DNA of 33,585 nucleotides from Blastocatellia bacterium AA13 (GCA_003222245.1 QHVH01000051.1:1-33585); one strand, 5' to 3'. Shown: positions 8,191-16,593, counted from the first letter of the stretch. A program made the numbers and translations. Notes: a model not told the origin generated them from the sequence alone.

Positions 8191-8370
8191 TCAGGCGCCG
8201 CGCTTTGAAACGCTCAGCCCGAACACGATTCCCGTCGCGATTGCGAGGACAAGCTCGGCCACTCCAATCGTCGTCGAAACCGTTTCGCTTAGAGGAGCGT
8301 GTTTAATTGCTTCGGCTCCGGCGAGCGCGCAGACGCTCCAAACCAGCAACCCCTTTTGTAGTTTCGTCAT
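8191..8370 (-). CDS. Small two-span membrane protein, 59 residues
   Basis: An ATG at 8370-8368 opens a 60-codon frame ending in TGA at 8193-8191. The product begins MTKLQKGLLVWSVCALAGAE, a likely first membrane helix (about 7-21), followed by a short polar loop and a second helix AELVLAIATGIVFGLSV (about 38-54), ending in SKRGA. Positive charges at both termini suggest both ends are in the cytoplasm. It starts 40 nt after the carboxypeptidase stop and is followed by a strong intrinsic terminator, which supports a real transcribed unit. No obvious ribosome site is seen. No family recognised; a small helper of the carboxypeptidase or envelope is possible but speculative. Confidence 0.6.
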   Translation of the reverse strand: MTKLQKGLLVWSVCALAGAEAIKHAPLSETVSTTIGVAELVLAIATGIVFGLSVSKRGA

Positions 8371-8410
8371 TGCGAGCAGAAATCGCTTCGCGGCTGACCT
8401 ATCTTTGCGG

Positions 8411-10123
8411 CTATCTCTGTGATGCGGCGCCGGCAGGTGAGAGCCTCGGCGCTACATTTGTGTTGTAGCGGATCGGCGCCGGGCCTCCGCAGAAAGTAAT
8501 AACCTTTCTGATTGTCTCGTCCTGCGCCTCGTGAAAAGCGTGAATCGCTCGACCCTTATTGAAGATCACGAATACAAGCGGTCCTCGGGTTCGCGTGAAC
8601 GCCACTCCCGCAAGCGCGCTTGCGCCCTGGCTGCCGAGCGTACCGGTTTTGCCGACTACCGCCCCTCTGTATACGTCCGTGAATCGCTTCTCCAGAGTGC
8701 CCGCGTCGATTCCGGCAACCGGTAAGAGTTCTTCGATACCGAGCCGCTCTTTGTTCAGATAGGCAATGAGCTTTCGCAGAATCAGGGCCATCGCGCGCGG
8801 CGAAACCAGGTTCGTTCCAAGTCCGGAAGCGGTCGCGATCCGAAGCTCCTCATCTTTCAATCCAACTTCGGTGCTGAGGAATCGTTCGACTGCATCCGGC
8901 CCTCCGACCTGACTGCCTATGACCGTAGCCATCCAGTTATTCGAGAAGTCATTCAGTCCCTTCAGCACTCGAACGAGAGGAAGCGATGTGTGAACGGCAA
9001 GCAGCCTCAGACCCGCGGTCCCTACCTGCGAATCCGTGATCGTCTGACCCGATATCTTGAGGCAGGGTGGGCCAACAACGGGCCTTGCTCCCGAATCGCC
9101 CGTGCTGGACGCGCGTTCTTCCGCGTACTTCATCGACAAGAATCGCGGATAAGCGGCCTTTGCAGCCGCGGTCCAGGTGTCCGGATTCAAAGCCGCGCGA
9201 AATGCCTTGGCTGCGGCTTCGCGTGCTGTCGAAAAGTTGAAACAGAACAGGCCCTGAACGATCAGGTTTCCATCCACGGCGCGAATGCCGTTTCTATTCA
9301 ATTGGTCGGCGATCAGCATCGCGTTTTCGTTAAAGAAGGCGGGATCACCGGTGCCCTGAAGATACAGCGATCCATGGAGAGTTCCGGTGGCGGGATCGAC
9401 CGTTCCATTCGTGTACAACGACGTGCGGAAGCGATAATCCGGACCAAGCTTGGATATGGCGACCAGAGAGGTTGCTACCTTGACCACGGAAGCGGGATTG
9501 AACGCCCTGTCCCCATTGTGCGAAGCAAGCACCTGTCCGTCGAGCGTCTCGACTATGAAACCCTGATTGTCCGAATTGAATCCCCGTGATTCGAGGCTGT
9601 CTACATACGCCTGAACAAGCGTATTGACTGGGACCCCAGGCGTATTTGAAACCGCATTTGAAACCATGTTCGGTGCGGCTCGATCAGCCGGCTGAACGGC
9701 TGAATTAGCCGCTCGCTCGTCTGCTCCCGGTTGAGTGGACGGTTGAACGGGAGCGGGTTGAGGTGAGACCAGAGGCTCGGTAGTGTAATTCAAACCGGGC
9801 TGCGATTGAGCAGTGGACCAGGATGACGTCAGGAAATTATAGACACCCGCTGTATGGGCTGTACCGCTGGCGGTGCGAATCGCGACTCGCTTCCAGCGCC
9901 AGCGTCCATCCCTGCCGCGGACCCTCACCTTGTTGTACTTGAGGCCGGCGCGGCCTCGCGCTCTAGGCGAGCCGCCGCGCGAGTTGAATCTCGCTGTTCT
10001 TAAAGCGGGCTTGCGCTTCTGTGAAGGACGGCCATGCGGTTTTGCCGCCGCTATTCCGCCGATCAGGCTGATTGTTATGACGAGCGAGATCACGCGTCGC
10101 GAGTTCATAAACGCCGTTAACAT
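8411..10123 (-). CDS. dacB: D-alanyl-D-alanine carboxypeptidase / endopeptidase, PBP4 type (peptidase S13)
   Basis: All three penicillin-binding signatures of the S13 family are present. The nucleophile motif SVVK (Ser212/Lys215 from the chosen start) lies in FNPASVVKVATSLVAI; SNN (394-396) is in LNDFSNNWMATVIG; and KTGT (from 492) is in GAVVGKTGTLGSQG. The long insert between SxxK and SxN is characteristic of PBP4. The enzyme trims or cleaves peptide cross-links in periplasmic peptidoglycan. I chose ATG 10123 (or ATG 10108) because a signal peptide starts there (MNSRRVISLVITISLIGG, then AAAKP); the frame is open to 10321. Unusually, a basic arginine-rich segment (about 30-85) and a Pro/Gln/Ala-rich linker (to about 165) precede the catalytic domain, perhaps for wall or surface binding. 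The product is 570 residues, longer than typical PBP4 (about 480). A 59-residue membrane protein gene follows in the same unit. Confidence 0.9.
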   Translation of the reverse strand: MLTAFMNSRRVISLVITISLIGGIAAAKPHGRPSQKRKPALRTARFNSRGGSPRARGRAGLKYNKVRVRGRDGRWRWKRVAIRTASGTAHTAGVYNFLTSSWSTAQSQPGLNYTTEPLVSPQPAPVQPSTQPGADERAANSAVQPADRAAPNMVSNAVSNTPGVPVNTLVQAYVDSLESRGFNSDNQGFIVETLDGQVLASHNGDRAFNPASVVKVATSLVAISKLGPDYRFRTSLYTNGTVDPATGTLHGSLYLQGTGDPAFFNENAMLIADQLNRNGIRAVDGNLIVQGLFCFNFSTAREAAAKAFRAALNPDTWTAAAKAAYPRFLSMKYAEERASSTGDSGARPVVGPPCLKISGQTITDSQVGTAGLRLLAVHTSLPLVRVLKGLNDFSNNWMATVIGSQVGGPDAVERFLSTEVGLKDEELRIATASGLGTNLVSPRAMALILRKLIAYLNKERLGIEELLPVAGIDAGTLEKRFTDVYRGAVVGKTGTLGSQGASALAGVAFTRTRGPLVFVIFNKGRAIHAFHEAQDETIRKVITFCGGPAPIRYNTNVAPRLSPAGAASQR

Positions 10124-10511
10124 CCTATGGGTACCTCTGTTCTTTGTATTGCCGCGGACAAGGGCCAAACACTCCAGCGTTGAAGGCTGGACACACATTA
10201 CACTCTGCTTTATGCGAATTTTCGATAGGGCATCGAAGCGTTCCTGGCCGCTTCCCTCAAACCTCAGGGGCATTAATCCGACGCCTGCCGTAGCTGAGAA
10301 GATATCACAGGCATTTATCACCGTCTACTATTAACATTTTTTAGTTTGAGGTTTTTGTGAAAATGTCTAGCGAATGCCGTTGGTAACGTCTTCCTGTCGC
10401 GAGTACTCCACGATACGCGACTCGCCCGTTGCGCGACTCTCTGTTGCTTTCCATTTCGTTTCACGGCCCGCGACACCCCGCGCGCGACACGCGACACGCG
10501 AGACGCTGCAG
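10124..10511. other. Intergenic region with AT-rich patch and GCGAC-rich tract
   Basis: This 388-bp stretch should contain the carboxypeptidase promoter, but no clear -35/-10 pair stands out. Visible structures are the inverted repeat TTCGAT (10221-10226) / ATCGAA (10232-10237), an AT-rich patch at about 10331-10370 with a run of six Ts, and a tract at about 10396-10505 in which GCGAC or its complement recurs many times (for example CGCGACACGCGACACGCGAG). The tract also contains GTCGCG (10396-10401) / CGCGAC (10416-10421). It lies directly after the methyltransferase stop. No gene is apparent. Confidence 0.45.
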
Positions 10512-11240
10512 CTAGCCCGGTTTTCGCGCGACGAATACCGCGTGAGCGGAGGGAAGCTCGAAGTCGCCATAGCTTCTGAGAGTTCGAACTCTAAAGCCGG
10601 CGTTACGAAGCTCCGCGGCGACCTCCGTAGATCGGTAGAGCCGTTGTCGATGGATCTCTTCAGATTTTCGGTAGACTTGTCCGACTTTTCGAAACGTCAC
10701 TATTCTGCGTGTCAGAATTGATGAGCCCTTGTCCTCTTCTTTGGCGACGAGCACAACCCAATCGTCGCCTTCGGTAAACGATCGCGTGGGTCGTCCCTTG
10801 AGTTGTCCGGGTTCGGCTATGTCGAAAATGAAGACTCCTCCCGGCATTAGTGCGGCGAACACATTTCTAAATACGCGATTCAAGCCGAGGTTCGCACCGG
10901 AATCAAAGAGATAGTTGATACATTCACCTGTTGAAACGACGGCCCCGCAGCGGGGCAAATTGAAAGCGAATAGCGATCCCACCTTGAACCGCGCCTTCCG
11001 TACGGATTCTCTTGCGATGCGAATCATCTCCTTCGAGAGATCAATCCCAAGCACCGAATGGCCGCCTTCCACAAGCGCCTTAGCAAGCACGCCGCTTCCA
11101 CACCCGAGATCGATTACCAACTCCCCTCGAATATAGGGCCGATTTAGCCGCTCGAGAATGAACGGCGCGGCGTTGCGGGCCCAATCCGCGAAGCCTGCAT
11201 CGTGAATAAAGGCAAGATCCCTTTTATACTGCGCCGCCAT
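10512..11240 (-). CDS. Class I SAM-dependent methyltransferase
   Basis: The 242-residue protein has the Rossmann-like methyltransferase core. Motif I is VIDLGCGSGVLAKAL (Asp44 to Gly50), which binds S-adenosylmethionine. The acidic end of beta-2 is GIDLSKEM (Asp67), and the motif IV/post-I region includes GAVVSTGECINYLFD. GGVFIFDIAEPGQL resembles the later core strands. It looks like the Methyltransf_25/UbiE-like small-molecule group; the substrate is unknown. There is no signal peptide or membrane span, so it is cytosolic. It follows the antiporter gene by 79 nt in the same direction and may be co-transcribed with it. Its ribosome site is weak. Confidence 0.82.
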   Translation of the reverse strand: MAAQYKRDLAFIHDAGFADWARNAAPFILERLNRPYIRGELVIDLGCGSGVLAKALVEGGHSVLGIDLSKEMIRIARESVRKARFKVGSLFAFNLPRCGAVVSTGECINYLFDSGANLGLNRVFRNVFAALMPGGVFIFDIAEPGQLKGRPTRSFTEGDDWVVLVAKEEDKGSSILTRRIVTFRKVGQVYRKSEEIHRQRLYRSTEVAAELRNAGFRVRTLRSYGDFELPSAHAVFVARKPG

Positions 11241-11319
11241 GAATCGAGTTCTTTAAGATGTAGGATGCGAGAAGAGTCACGGTCGCAGACCGTAATCAGA
11301 AAAACTCCGTCTACTGAGG

Positions 11320-12798
11320 TCACGATGCCGAGGCCGCCTGGAGAACTCGCGCCTCTTTCAGCTTTATCCACGACAGGAGCGGTCCCGCCATCGACGTGGT
11401 AGCCAAGGCCATGAGCACCATTATCGCGAAGATGCGCGCGGGAAGAATCCCGAGATCATATCCGATATTAAGCACTACGAGTTCCATCAGGCCCCGCGTG
11501 TTCATCAGGATTCCAATAGAGAATGAATCGTGCCAGTTCATTCCAGTCGAACGCGCCATCAACATGCTTCCGCCCAGCTTGCCTACGACGGCGACTCCGA
11601 TTATTGCCGCGCACAACAGCCAGCTATTCATGTCGTTGAGCAGGTTGATCTGAGTGCGCAGTCCAGTGAAGGCGAAAAAGAGCGGCAGCAGCGCCGAAGA
11701 GCTGAACGTCTCCAGCTTCTCTTTTAGAAAGGAACGGAAGCCGCTCGCGGTCGGCATAATCACTCCGGCAAAAAAGGCTCCAAAGAGCGCGTGAATGCCG
11801 ATGATCTCAGTGAACCAGGCGGACGCGAGTACAAACGCAAACACGCCGGCGACTATGCCCGCGCTCCTCCATTCATTTTCGCCGTCCTGCCTGAGCAGCC
11901 TGCCGAGCCGCGGCTTCACAACGAAGAGCATCGACCCGATGAACAGGAGGACGAGACCTATCGTGAATACGGAGGAGAGCAATCCGTTTGCTTGAACAAT
12001 CGCAATCACAACGGCGAGTATGCACCACGCTGTAACATCGTCGACCGCGGCGCAGGCCAGAGCCGTGCTTCCCAGATAAGACTGGGTCATTCCGCGTTCC
12101 TCGATGATTCGGGCCAATACCGGAAACGCGGTTATGCTCATCGCGATTCCCATGAACAAAGCGAATGCGTTGAACGTCGTCGACGGCGATGCCAGCGGAA
12201 GATAGATGACGAGCGAAAGCGCGGCTCCAAGAAAGAAGGGAATTATTATGCTGCCGTGACTGACCATTATTGCCGCGTGGGCCTTATCCCGCACGTGTCC
12301 GGCGTTGAGCTCCAGGCCCACTACAAACATGAACAGGATTACGCCGATCTGGCTCAACAGTCTCAGCGTTCCCATAGATGAATCCGGGAAGAGAAAGGCC
12401 ACGGTTCCTGGAGATATTGCCCCGAGCACGGATGGCCCCAGCACGATTCCCGCAAACATTTCCCCCATGACCGGCGGCTGATTTATTTTGAGGAACAACC
12501 TGCCGAAGACCCTGGCTGCAAAGATGATCACGATGATCTGTAATAGGAGAACGCTCAGCGAGCCGCGCGCATTTTCGATGAGCACGCTTCCAAGCCCTCT
12601 CGTGGACGGCGCCGGCTGGGCCGGGGCTGCTGGGTCCTGCTCGTTCGACTGGGCCTGAATTGACGGCGGGCTCGAAATGTCGTCTCGCTTCAATTTCGAG
12701 CCGCTATTGAGGATGAACCACAGCCCCGCACCGAACACCGCAAGGAGAACAAAGTAAAGAAGTATTGGCTTGCGGCCGTTTGAGTCTTGTTCGGACAT
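11320..12798 (-). CDS. Cation/proton antiporter, CPA2 (KefB/NapA-like) family
   Basis: The 492-residue protein has about 12-13 hydrophobic spans with CPA2 hallmarks: PPVMGEMFAGIVLGPSVLG (about 108-126), LFMFVVGLELN (about 155-165) and the catalytic double aspartate in ACAAVDDVTAWCILA (Asp253-Asp254). A double Asp favours electrogenic Na+(K+)/H+ exchange as in NapA/NhaA-type transporters. There is no C-terminal RCK/TrkA-N domain, so it is not a full Kef channel. An extra membrane helix (about 11-30) and a Pro/Gln-rich linker (about 43-65) precede the transporter core, which is unusual. The likely role is pH or cation homeostasis in the inner membrane. It may share a transcript with the methyltransferase downstream; a candidate promoter is at 12876-12903. 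Confidence 0.9.
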   Translation of the reverse strand: MSEQDSNGRKPILLYFVLLAVFGAGLWFILNSGSKLKRDDISSPPSIQAQSNEQDPAAPAQPAPSTRGLGSVLIENARGSLSVLLLQIIVIIFAARVFGRLFLKINQPPVMGEMFAGIVLGPSVLGAISPGTVAFLFPDSSMGTLRLLSQIGVILFMFVVGLELNAGHVRDKAHAAIMVSHGSIIIPFFLGAALSLVIYLPLASPSTTFNAFALFMGIAMSITAFPVLARIIEERGMTQSYLGSTALACAAVDDVTAWCILAVVIAIVQANGLLSSVFTIGLVLLFIGSMLFVVKPRLGRLLRQDGENEWRSAGIVAGVFAFVLASAWFTEIIGIHALFGAFFAGVIMPTASGFRSFLKEKLETFSSSALLPLFFAFTGLRTQINLLNDMNSWLLCAAIIGVAVVGKLGGSMLMARSTGMNWHDSFSIGILMNTRGLMELVVLNIGYDLGILPARIFAIMVLMALATTSMAGPLLSWIKLKEARVLQAASAS

Positions 12799-12875
12799 CA
12801 GTCGTCTCTAATCCTTCCGAGTTTTATTTGCAGGCGCTAAAGGACCAACGCAGACGGCGCCGTCGCCAGAGAGGT

Positions 12876-12903
12876 TTTATCAAAAATTGACAGGCGGCTG
12901 CAA
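12876..12903 (-). promoter_or_regulatory. Candidate promoter for the antiporter gene
   Basis: On the minus strand TTGCAG (12903-12898) and GATAAA (12881-12876) are separated by 16 bp, each matching consensus at four of six positions. It lies about 78 nt upstream of the antiporter start. Moderate to weak evidence. Confidence 0.3.
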
Positions 12904-12976
12904 ACGCGCTTGAAACAGAGCTATGGCCGCGCGTTTTCGTATGGGCTGATGTGGATATTAGACACAACCGGGCTTT

Positions 12977-13705
12977 TCATATCGCAGCGGCTTCCGGCAA
13001 TCGACCGAAGCGGCGCTCACGCGCCTGAAACGAGCGAAGGGCGATTTCAAGATCGGCGCGTTCGAAATCGGGCCACATCTTGTCGGTGAAATAGAGCTCG
13101 GCATAGGCGCTTTCCCACAACATAAAATCGCTCAGCCGCTGTTCGCCGCCGGTTCGAATGAGAAGGTCGACATCCGAAGAGGGCCCCTTAAGGTTCATAG
13201 CGTCAGCAACCGCTCTCGAAAATGCTTCCCGAGAGAACGATGCGTCCGCGATCAGACGGGCGGCATTGATGATGGAATCCCGGCTTGAATAGTCGATGGC
13301 GATGTTCAACTGAAGCGCGGAGCCGCGGCTTGTGATCACTTCGGCGCGGCGGACGGCTTCAATCAACGGGGGAGAAAGCCTGTCGCGCCTGCCGATGACA
13401 TTCAATTTAATGCCGTGGGATGCGCACTTCTCAGTTTCGGAAAGGAGGTATGAATGAAAGAGCCGCATCAGCGAGCTAACCTCGCGTTCGGGTCTTTGCC
13501 AATTGTCGCCTGAAAAGGCATACAGCGTGAGGGTGCCGAGGCCGAGTTCCGCCGCGGCCTGGACCACGCGCCGAACCGCGTCTCCGCCCGCCTTATGACC
13601 GTAGCCGCGAGGGAGTCCTCGCGCCGCGGCCCATCGGCCATTGCCGTCCATAATAATCGCCGTATGCAGCGAACGAGGTTGGGATATCAAAGCTCTTTGC
13701 ATCAT
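12977..13705 (-). CDS. uppS: Isoprenyl (undecaprenyl diphosphate) synthase, cis-prenyltransferase family
   Basis: The product (242 residues) carries the cis-prenyltransferase signatures. [13 protein letters not shown] holds the catalytic Asp20 and Asn/Arg pair. [19 protein letters not shown] is the flexible-loop and substrate-binding region. [19 protein letters not shown] plus [15 protein letters not shown] is the C-terminal IPP-binding motif. It condenses isopentenyl diphosphate onto farnesyl diphosphate to make undecaprenyl diphosphate, the lipid carrier for peptidoglycan and polysaccharides. I chose ATG 13705 because GGAG lies 9 nt upstream; an in-frame TTG at 13720 exists but overlaps that ribosome site. 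It is the last gene of an operon with a membrane protein and a winged-helix regulator (26-nt gap). It is not next to cdsA, dxr or bamA, the usual housekeeping context, at least in this window. Confidence 0.92.
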   Translation of the reverse strand: MMQRALISQPRSLHTAIIMDGNGRWAAARGLPRGYGHKAGGDAVRRVVQAAAELGLGTLTLYAFSGDNWQRPEREVSSLMRLFHSYLLSETEKCASHGIKLNVIGRRDRLSPPLIEAVRRAEVITSRGSALQLNIAIDYSSRDSIINAARLIADASFSREAFSRAVADAMNLKGPSSDVDLLIRTGGEQRLSDFMLWESAYAELYFTDKMWPDFERADLEIALRSFQARERRFGRLPEAAAI

Positions 13706-13731
13706 AAAGTATATCTCCAAAAAAATTTGAG

Positions 13732-14124
13732 CTACTTGTCGCGTGTTGCGCGGATCAGGGCTTCCATGTGGTCGAGATATCGTGAAAGAGCGCTGCGGCC
13801 GGGCTCGGACAATCGGAATTCGGTTTTTGGGAGTCGGCCGTCGAAGTACTTCGTGCAGATGATGTACTGGGCTTCTTCGAGCTTGCGGGCATGAACGCTG
13901 AGGTTGCCGTCCGTGGTCTTTAGAAGTTTCTTCAGATCGTTAAATGTGAGGGCCTCATTCACCGCAAGCGCGCTCACAATTCCGAGCCTTGTCCTTTCGT
14001 GAATCAGGCGGTCGAAGTCAGGCATGCCGCCTTCGTCGCTGCGTCCCCGAACTCCTCTTAGCCGCTGGGCCAGGGTATCGGCCTTCTTCTGCTTTTCTTT
14101 TGAAAGGGCGCTCTGTTTAGCCAC
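13732..14124 (-). CDS. Winged-helix transcriptional regulator (HTH_27-like)
   Basis: The 130-residue protein has an N-terminal basic/charged tail and a winged helix: [19 protein letters not shown], then [29 protein letters not shown] and the wing [20 protein letters not shown]. This matches the PF13601-type 'winged helix DNA-binding domain' regulators related to MarR/ArsR. No ligand-binding domain is present. The start is GTG at 14124-14122, preceded by AAGGAGG with a 4-nt spacing. It overlaps the stop of the upstream membrane-protein gene by 8 nt (GTGGCTAA), so translation is coupled. The inverted repeat at the operon promoter (14784-14800) is the natural candidate for its operator. Regulators of this type are commonly paired with a multi-span membrane protein, as here. 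Confidence 0.85.
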   Translation of the reverse strand: MAKQSALSKEKQKKADTLAQRLRGVRGRSDEGGMPDFDRLIHERTRLGIVSALAVNEALTFNDLKKLLKTTDGNLSVHARKLEEAQYIICTKYFDGRLPKTEFRLSEPGRSALSRYLDHMEALIRATRDK

Positions 14125-14728
14125 CGTGCCTCCTTGCGATTACAACTCCGAACACGATGTGGAGCAGTCCGAATCCCCCTGCCATAAAGTAATTGCCCCA
14201 TTCAGCCGGTGAAAAAAGCGCGGCCGCGCCGCACAGAATGAAGCAGAACCCCATGACCGGCACTATTCGAACCGAAAACGCGCCGCCGGTCACGACTCCG
14301 GTTCCGTAAAGGAGCAGCCACATTGCCGGTATTATGGACACCAGCCCGCCGCGGTAGAGCGCTATCGTAAGCAGAATGCCTACGGCCATTGGTGGAAGAA
14401 AACTGAGTGTGAATTTGCGACCGGGGCCCGATAGGATCGCCAGATGAGCCGCTCGCGTTTTCAAGCAAAGGGCCGTTCCGGTGACGATCAAAGACAACCC
14501 TGCTTCGGAAATCCAAGTGATAAGCCAGTCGCGCTCGCTTTGTCGCCGGGCTGCTATGAAAGCCGCGAACAGCGCGGTCACTCCGGCAATGGCCGCGCCC
14601 CAGCCGGAAACGGCGGTGAATGACGACGCGCTTTCCATCGTCTCGCGTATGTATCGGAGATTATCCATTGCCCGTGCGTGTAACGCGGGCGGATCGGCGG
14701 TCTCGGCTCGTCTGGCTGGATTTATCAT
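14117..14728 (-). CDS. Six-span membrane protein paired with winged-helix regulator
   Basis: The protein (203 residues from ATG 14728) has a polar N-terminus with [19 protein letters not shown], then about six hydrophobic segments: [92 protein letters not shown] and [19 protein letters not shown]. It ends in RRHGG. No catalytic motif is seen and I do not recognise a function; the [11 protein letters not shown]-like start is common in membrane proteins co-transcribed with HTH_27-type regulators. ATG 14728 is chosen because the promoter at 14753-14781 predicts transcription from near 14746; a GTG at exactly 14746 would be leaderless and ATG 14668 is a later alternative. It overlaps the regulator gene by 8 nt. 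Confidence 0.7.
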   Translation of the reverse strand: MINPARRAETADPPALHARAMDNLRYIRETMESASSFTAVSGWGAAIAGVTALFAAFIAARRQSERDWLITWISEAGLSLIVTGTALCLKTRAAHLAILSGPGRKFTLSFLPPMAVGILLTIALYRGGLVSIIPAMWLLLYGTGVVTGGAFSVRIVPVMGFCFILCGAAALFSPAEWGNYFMAGGFGLLHIVFGVVIARRHGG

Positions 14729-14752
14729 TGAGTGTCTCAGCGCCACGCGCCG

Positions 14753-14781
14753 ATCTTAGTATTCGATCCGAATGCTGTCAA
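14753..14781 (-). promoter_or_regulatory. Promoter of membrane protein/regulator/uppS operon
   Basis: On the minus strand a perfect -35 box TTGACA (14781-14776) is followed by a 17-bp spacer and TAAGAT (14758-14753), four of six matches to the -10 consensus. Predicted transcription start is near 14746, about 18 nt before the chosen ATG. Confidence 0.62.
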
Positions 14782-14783
14782 GT

Positions 14784-14800
14784 ACTTTGTAAAACAAAGT
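14784..14800. promoter_or_regulatory. Operator-like inverted repeat upstream of the -35 box
   Basis: ACTTTGT (14784-14790) and ACAAAGT (14794-14800) form a perfect 7-bp inverted repeat around AAA. It starts 3 bp upstream of the -35 hexamer of the operon that encodes the winged-helix regulator. The size and symmetry suit a dimeric winged-helix protein, so autoregulation is likely; whether it activates or represses is not shown. Confidence 0.55.
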
Positions 14801-14824
14801 CGAATATGTTCAGGGGGGCTGTTT

Positions 14825-16405
14825 TCAATATGTGTTGTCGCCGCGCAGCACCACCGGAATCGTCTTGAGCATGATCTTGAGATCCAGAAGCGGAGACCAG
14901 TTCTCGATGTAAAAAATGTCGAGGCGGACCATCTCTTCGAAGTGGAGCCGGTTTCGGCCGCTGACCTGCCACAGCCCGGTGATGCCCGGCTTGACGTGAA
15001 ATCGAGCGCGATGCCAGTCCTTGTATTGCCTGACTTCATAAGGGATCGGCGGGCGCGGGCCGACCACGCTCATTCGGCCCGATAGAACGTTCAGGACTTG
15101 TGGAAGCTCGTCCAGCGAGTACCGGCGCATCCAGCTGCCGATGCTGGTTAGCCGGTGATCGTTTTTCACCTTTCCAAAAATGGGCTCCTGATCCGTGCCC
15201 TGGTTCGCGTTCTCACCGTTGAGCATCTTCGTCATAACCTCGCGGTGAGGACCGTCGCCGGATTCGATTCGCATCGATCGAAACTTGATCATCAAGAACA
15301 TCTTGCCGTCCATGCCGACTCGCTCCTGGCGGTAAAAGACCGGGCCCTTGGATCCGAGCTTGATCAGGATTCCGAGTACAAGCCACAACGGCCACGTTAC
15401 TGCCAGCATTCCGAGCGCTACCACTACGTCCAAGCCTCGCTTGAGAACACGTTGCGGGCCGCGCAAGGGCTCTTCATAGAGCTTTATCATCGGCAGCGTG
15501 CCGATCGTAGTCACTTCAGTCTTGCCGGGCAGGCAGTCGAACAGGTTGGGTACCACGCGGTAGTTTATGTGGTGATCGCGGCCGCACTCCATCAGGACTT
15601 CGAACATCTGTCTCGGATTTATTTGGGTGTCGGTTATCAGCACTTCCTCGACGCCGAATCGCTTCACCAGGCCGGGCAGTTCCCGAAACTCGCCCAACAC
15701 TCGCGCGCCGGAAGCTGGTTCCGCGTCATCGCCCGAGCCCGCCGTCACGACTCCAACCAGCTTATAGCCAAGGCGAGGCTTCGATGATATCTCCGCGATG
15801 CAGACCTGCGCCATTTCGCCTCGGCCGACCACGATGGTGGGAATGAGGTTCCTTCCGCCGTGACGGCTCAACATCTGCGCGAACCTGAGCGAGCCTCGGG
15901 TCACGCTGAATAGAAAAAGAGTGAAGAGCCAGTCATAGACGAACACAAGCCTCGAATACGAAAAGTCGCGAGTCGTCAGCTTTCCATTCTCGAATGCGAA
16001 GCCCTGTCGAAACAGAAAAGCTATCATCACCATCACCATGAACGAGATGGTCGACGCTTTGAAGATGTTCGCGAAATCACCGGCAAGCGAGAACTCACCG
16101 CGAAAACGATATAGGCCGAATCGTCTCGCCGAGTACACCTTAACAAGCGGTACGATAAGCAGGAGAATTACGTATGGTTCAAAGTCGGTGGCTACGGCGG
16201 CGGGTATGATAGCTCCGAACGAACGGCTGAACAGGGCTGTTTGATGCCGCACGCCGAAGGCGATGATAAACGAGAGAATTGAAACTGAAAGATCGAGCAG
16301 TAATAAAAATGAAGATAAGAGAACGGTCCAGTAAATCGCCCTTCCTCTTTTTGAAGCTCGCGCCGTCCGTTCTAAAACACTGAAAGCCTCTTCAGCCATT
16401 CTCAT
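14825..16405 (-). CDS. Exopolysaccharide polyprenyl-phosphate glycosyl-1-phosphate transferase
   Basis: The 526-residue protein has the WbaP/WcaJ-type layout. Four N-terminal spans come first (for example FLLLLDLSVSILSFIIAFG and VILLLIVPLVKVY), then a CoA-binding-like Rossmann segment (about 185-300, starting NLIPTIVVGRGEMAQV), then the bacterial sugar transferase domain (about 325-526). The last contains KRGLDVVVALGML, GPVFYRQERVG and KMFLMIKFRSMR, then SLDELPQVLNVLSGRMSVVG followed by PRPP, and finally VKPGITGLWQVSGRN. This enzyme moves a sugar-1-phosphate from its nucleotide sugar onto undecaprenyl phosphate at the inner membrane, starting each polysaccharide repeat unit. It begins at ATG 16405 with GGAG 9 nt upstream. 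The sugar cannot be predicted. It anchors the polysaccharide locus to its right; the flippase and GT-C genes at 20511-23874 would act after it. Confidence 0.93.
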   Translation of the reverse strand: MRMAEEAFSVLERTARASKRGRAIYWTVLLSSFLLLLDLSVSILSFIIAFGVRHQTALFSRSFGAIIPAAVATDFEPYVILLLIVPLVKVYSARRFGLYRFRGEFSLAGDFANIFKASTISFMVMVMIAFLFRQGFAFENGKLTTRDFSYSRLVFVYDWLFTLFLFSVTRGSLRFAQMLSRHGGRNLIPTIVVGRGEMAQVCIAEISSKPRLGYKLVGVVTAGSGDDAEPASGARVLGEFRELPGLVKRFGVEEVLITDTQINPRQMFEVLMECGRDHHINYRVVPNLFDCLPGKTEVTTIGTLPMIKLYEEPLRGPQRVLKRGLDVVVALGMLAVTWPLWLVLGILIKLGSKGPVFYRQERVGMDGKMFLMIKFRSMRIESGDGPHREVMTKMLNGENANQGTDQEPIFGKVKNDHRLTSIGSWMRRYSLDELPQVLNVLSGRMSVVGPRPPIPYEVRQYKDWHRARFHVKPGITGLWQVSGRNRLHFEEMVRLDIFYIENWSPLLDLKIMLKTIPVVLRGDNTY

Positions 16406-16541
16406 TCACCCCAACTCCAGCCGTTGCGTCGACTTTCTCGCCATCTCGCGTTTTTAGCGGCTTCAAACAGGCTTCGCTCTGCATTCAAATCGGGGAGTAT
16501 CGAATTTGCCAAATGCTCCAGACTCGTCGCAAGGAGCCAAC

Positions 16542-16571
16542 ATCATAGTTGCTGCTCATAAGTTCCTGCAA
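16542..16571 (-). promoter_or_regulatory. Candidate promoter for the sugar transferase gene
   Basis: On the minus strand TTGCAG (16571-16566) and TATGAT (16547-16542, five of six to consensus) are separated by 18 bp. Predicted transcription begins near 16535, leaving a leader of about 130 nt. It lies just after the stop of the DsbD-N-like gene. Confidence 0.35.
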
Positions 16572-16593
16572 GCATGTACCTTAAACAAACAGC

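Noticed and set aside
12885-12890. Plus-strand TTGACA near 12888 as a promoter
   Set aside because: There is no matching -10 at proper spacing and no plus-strand gene downstream.
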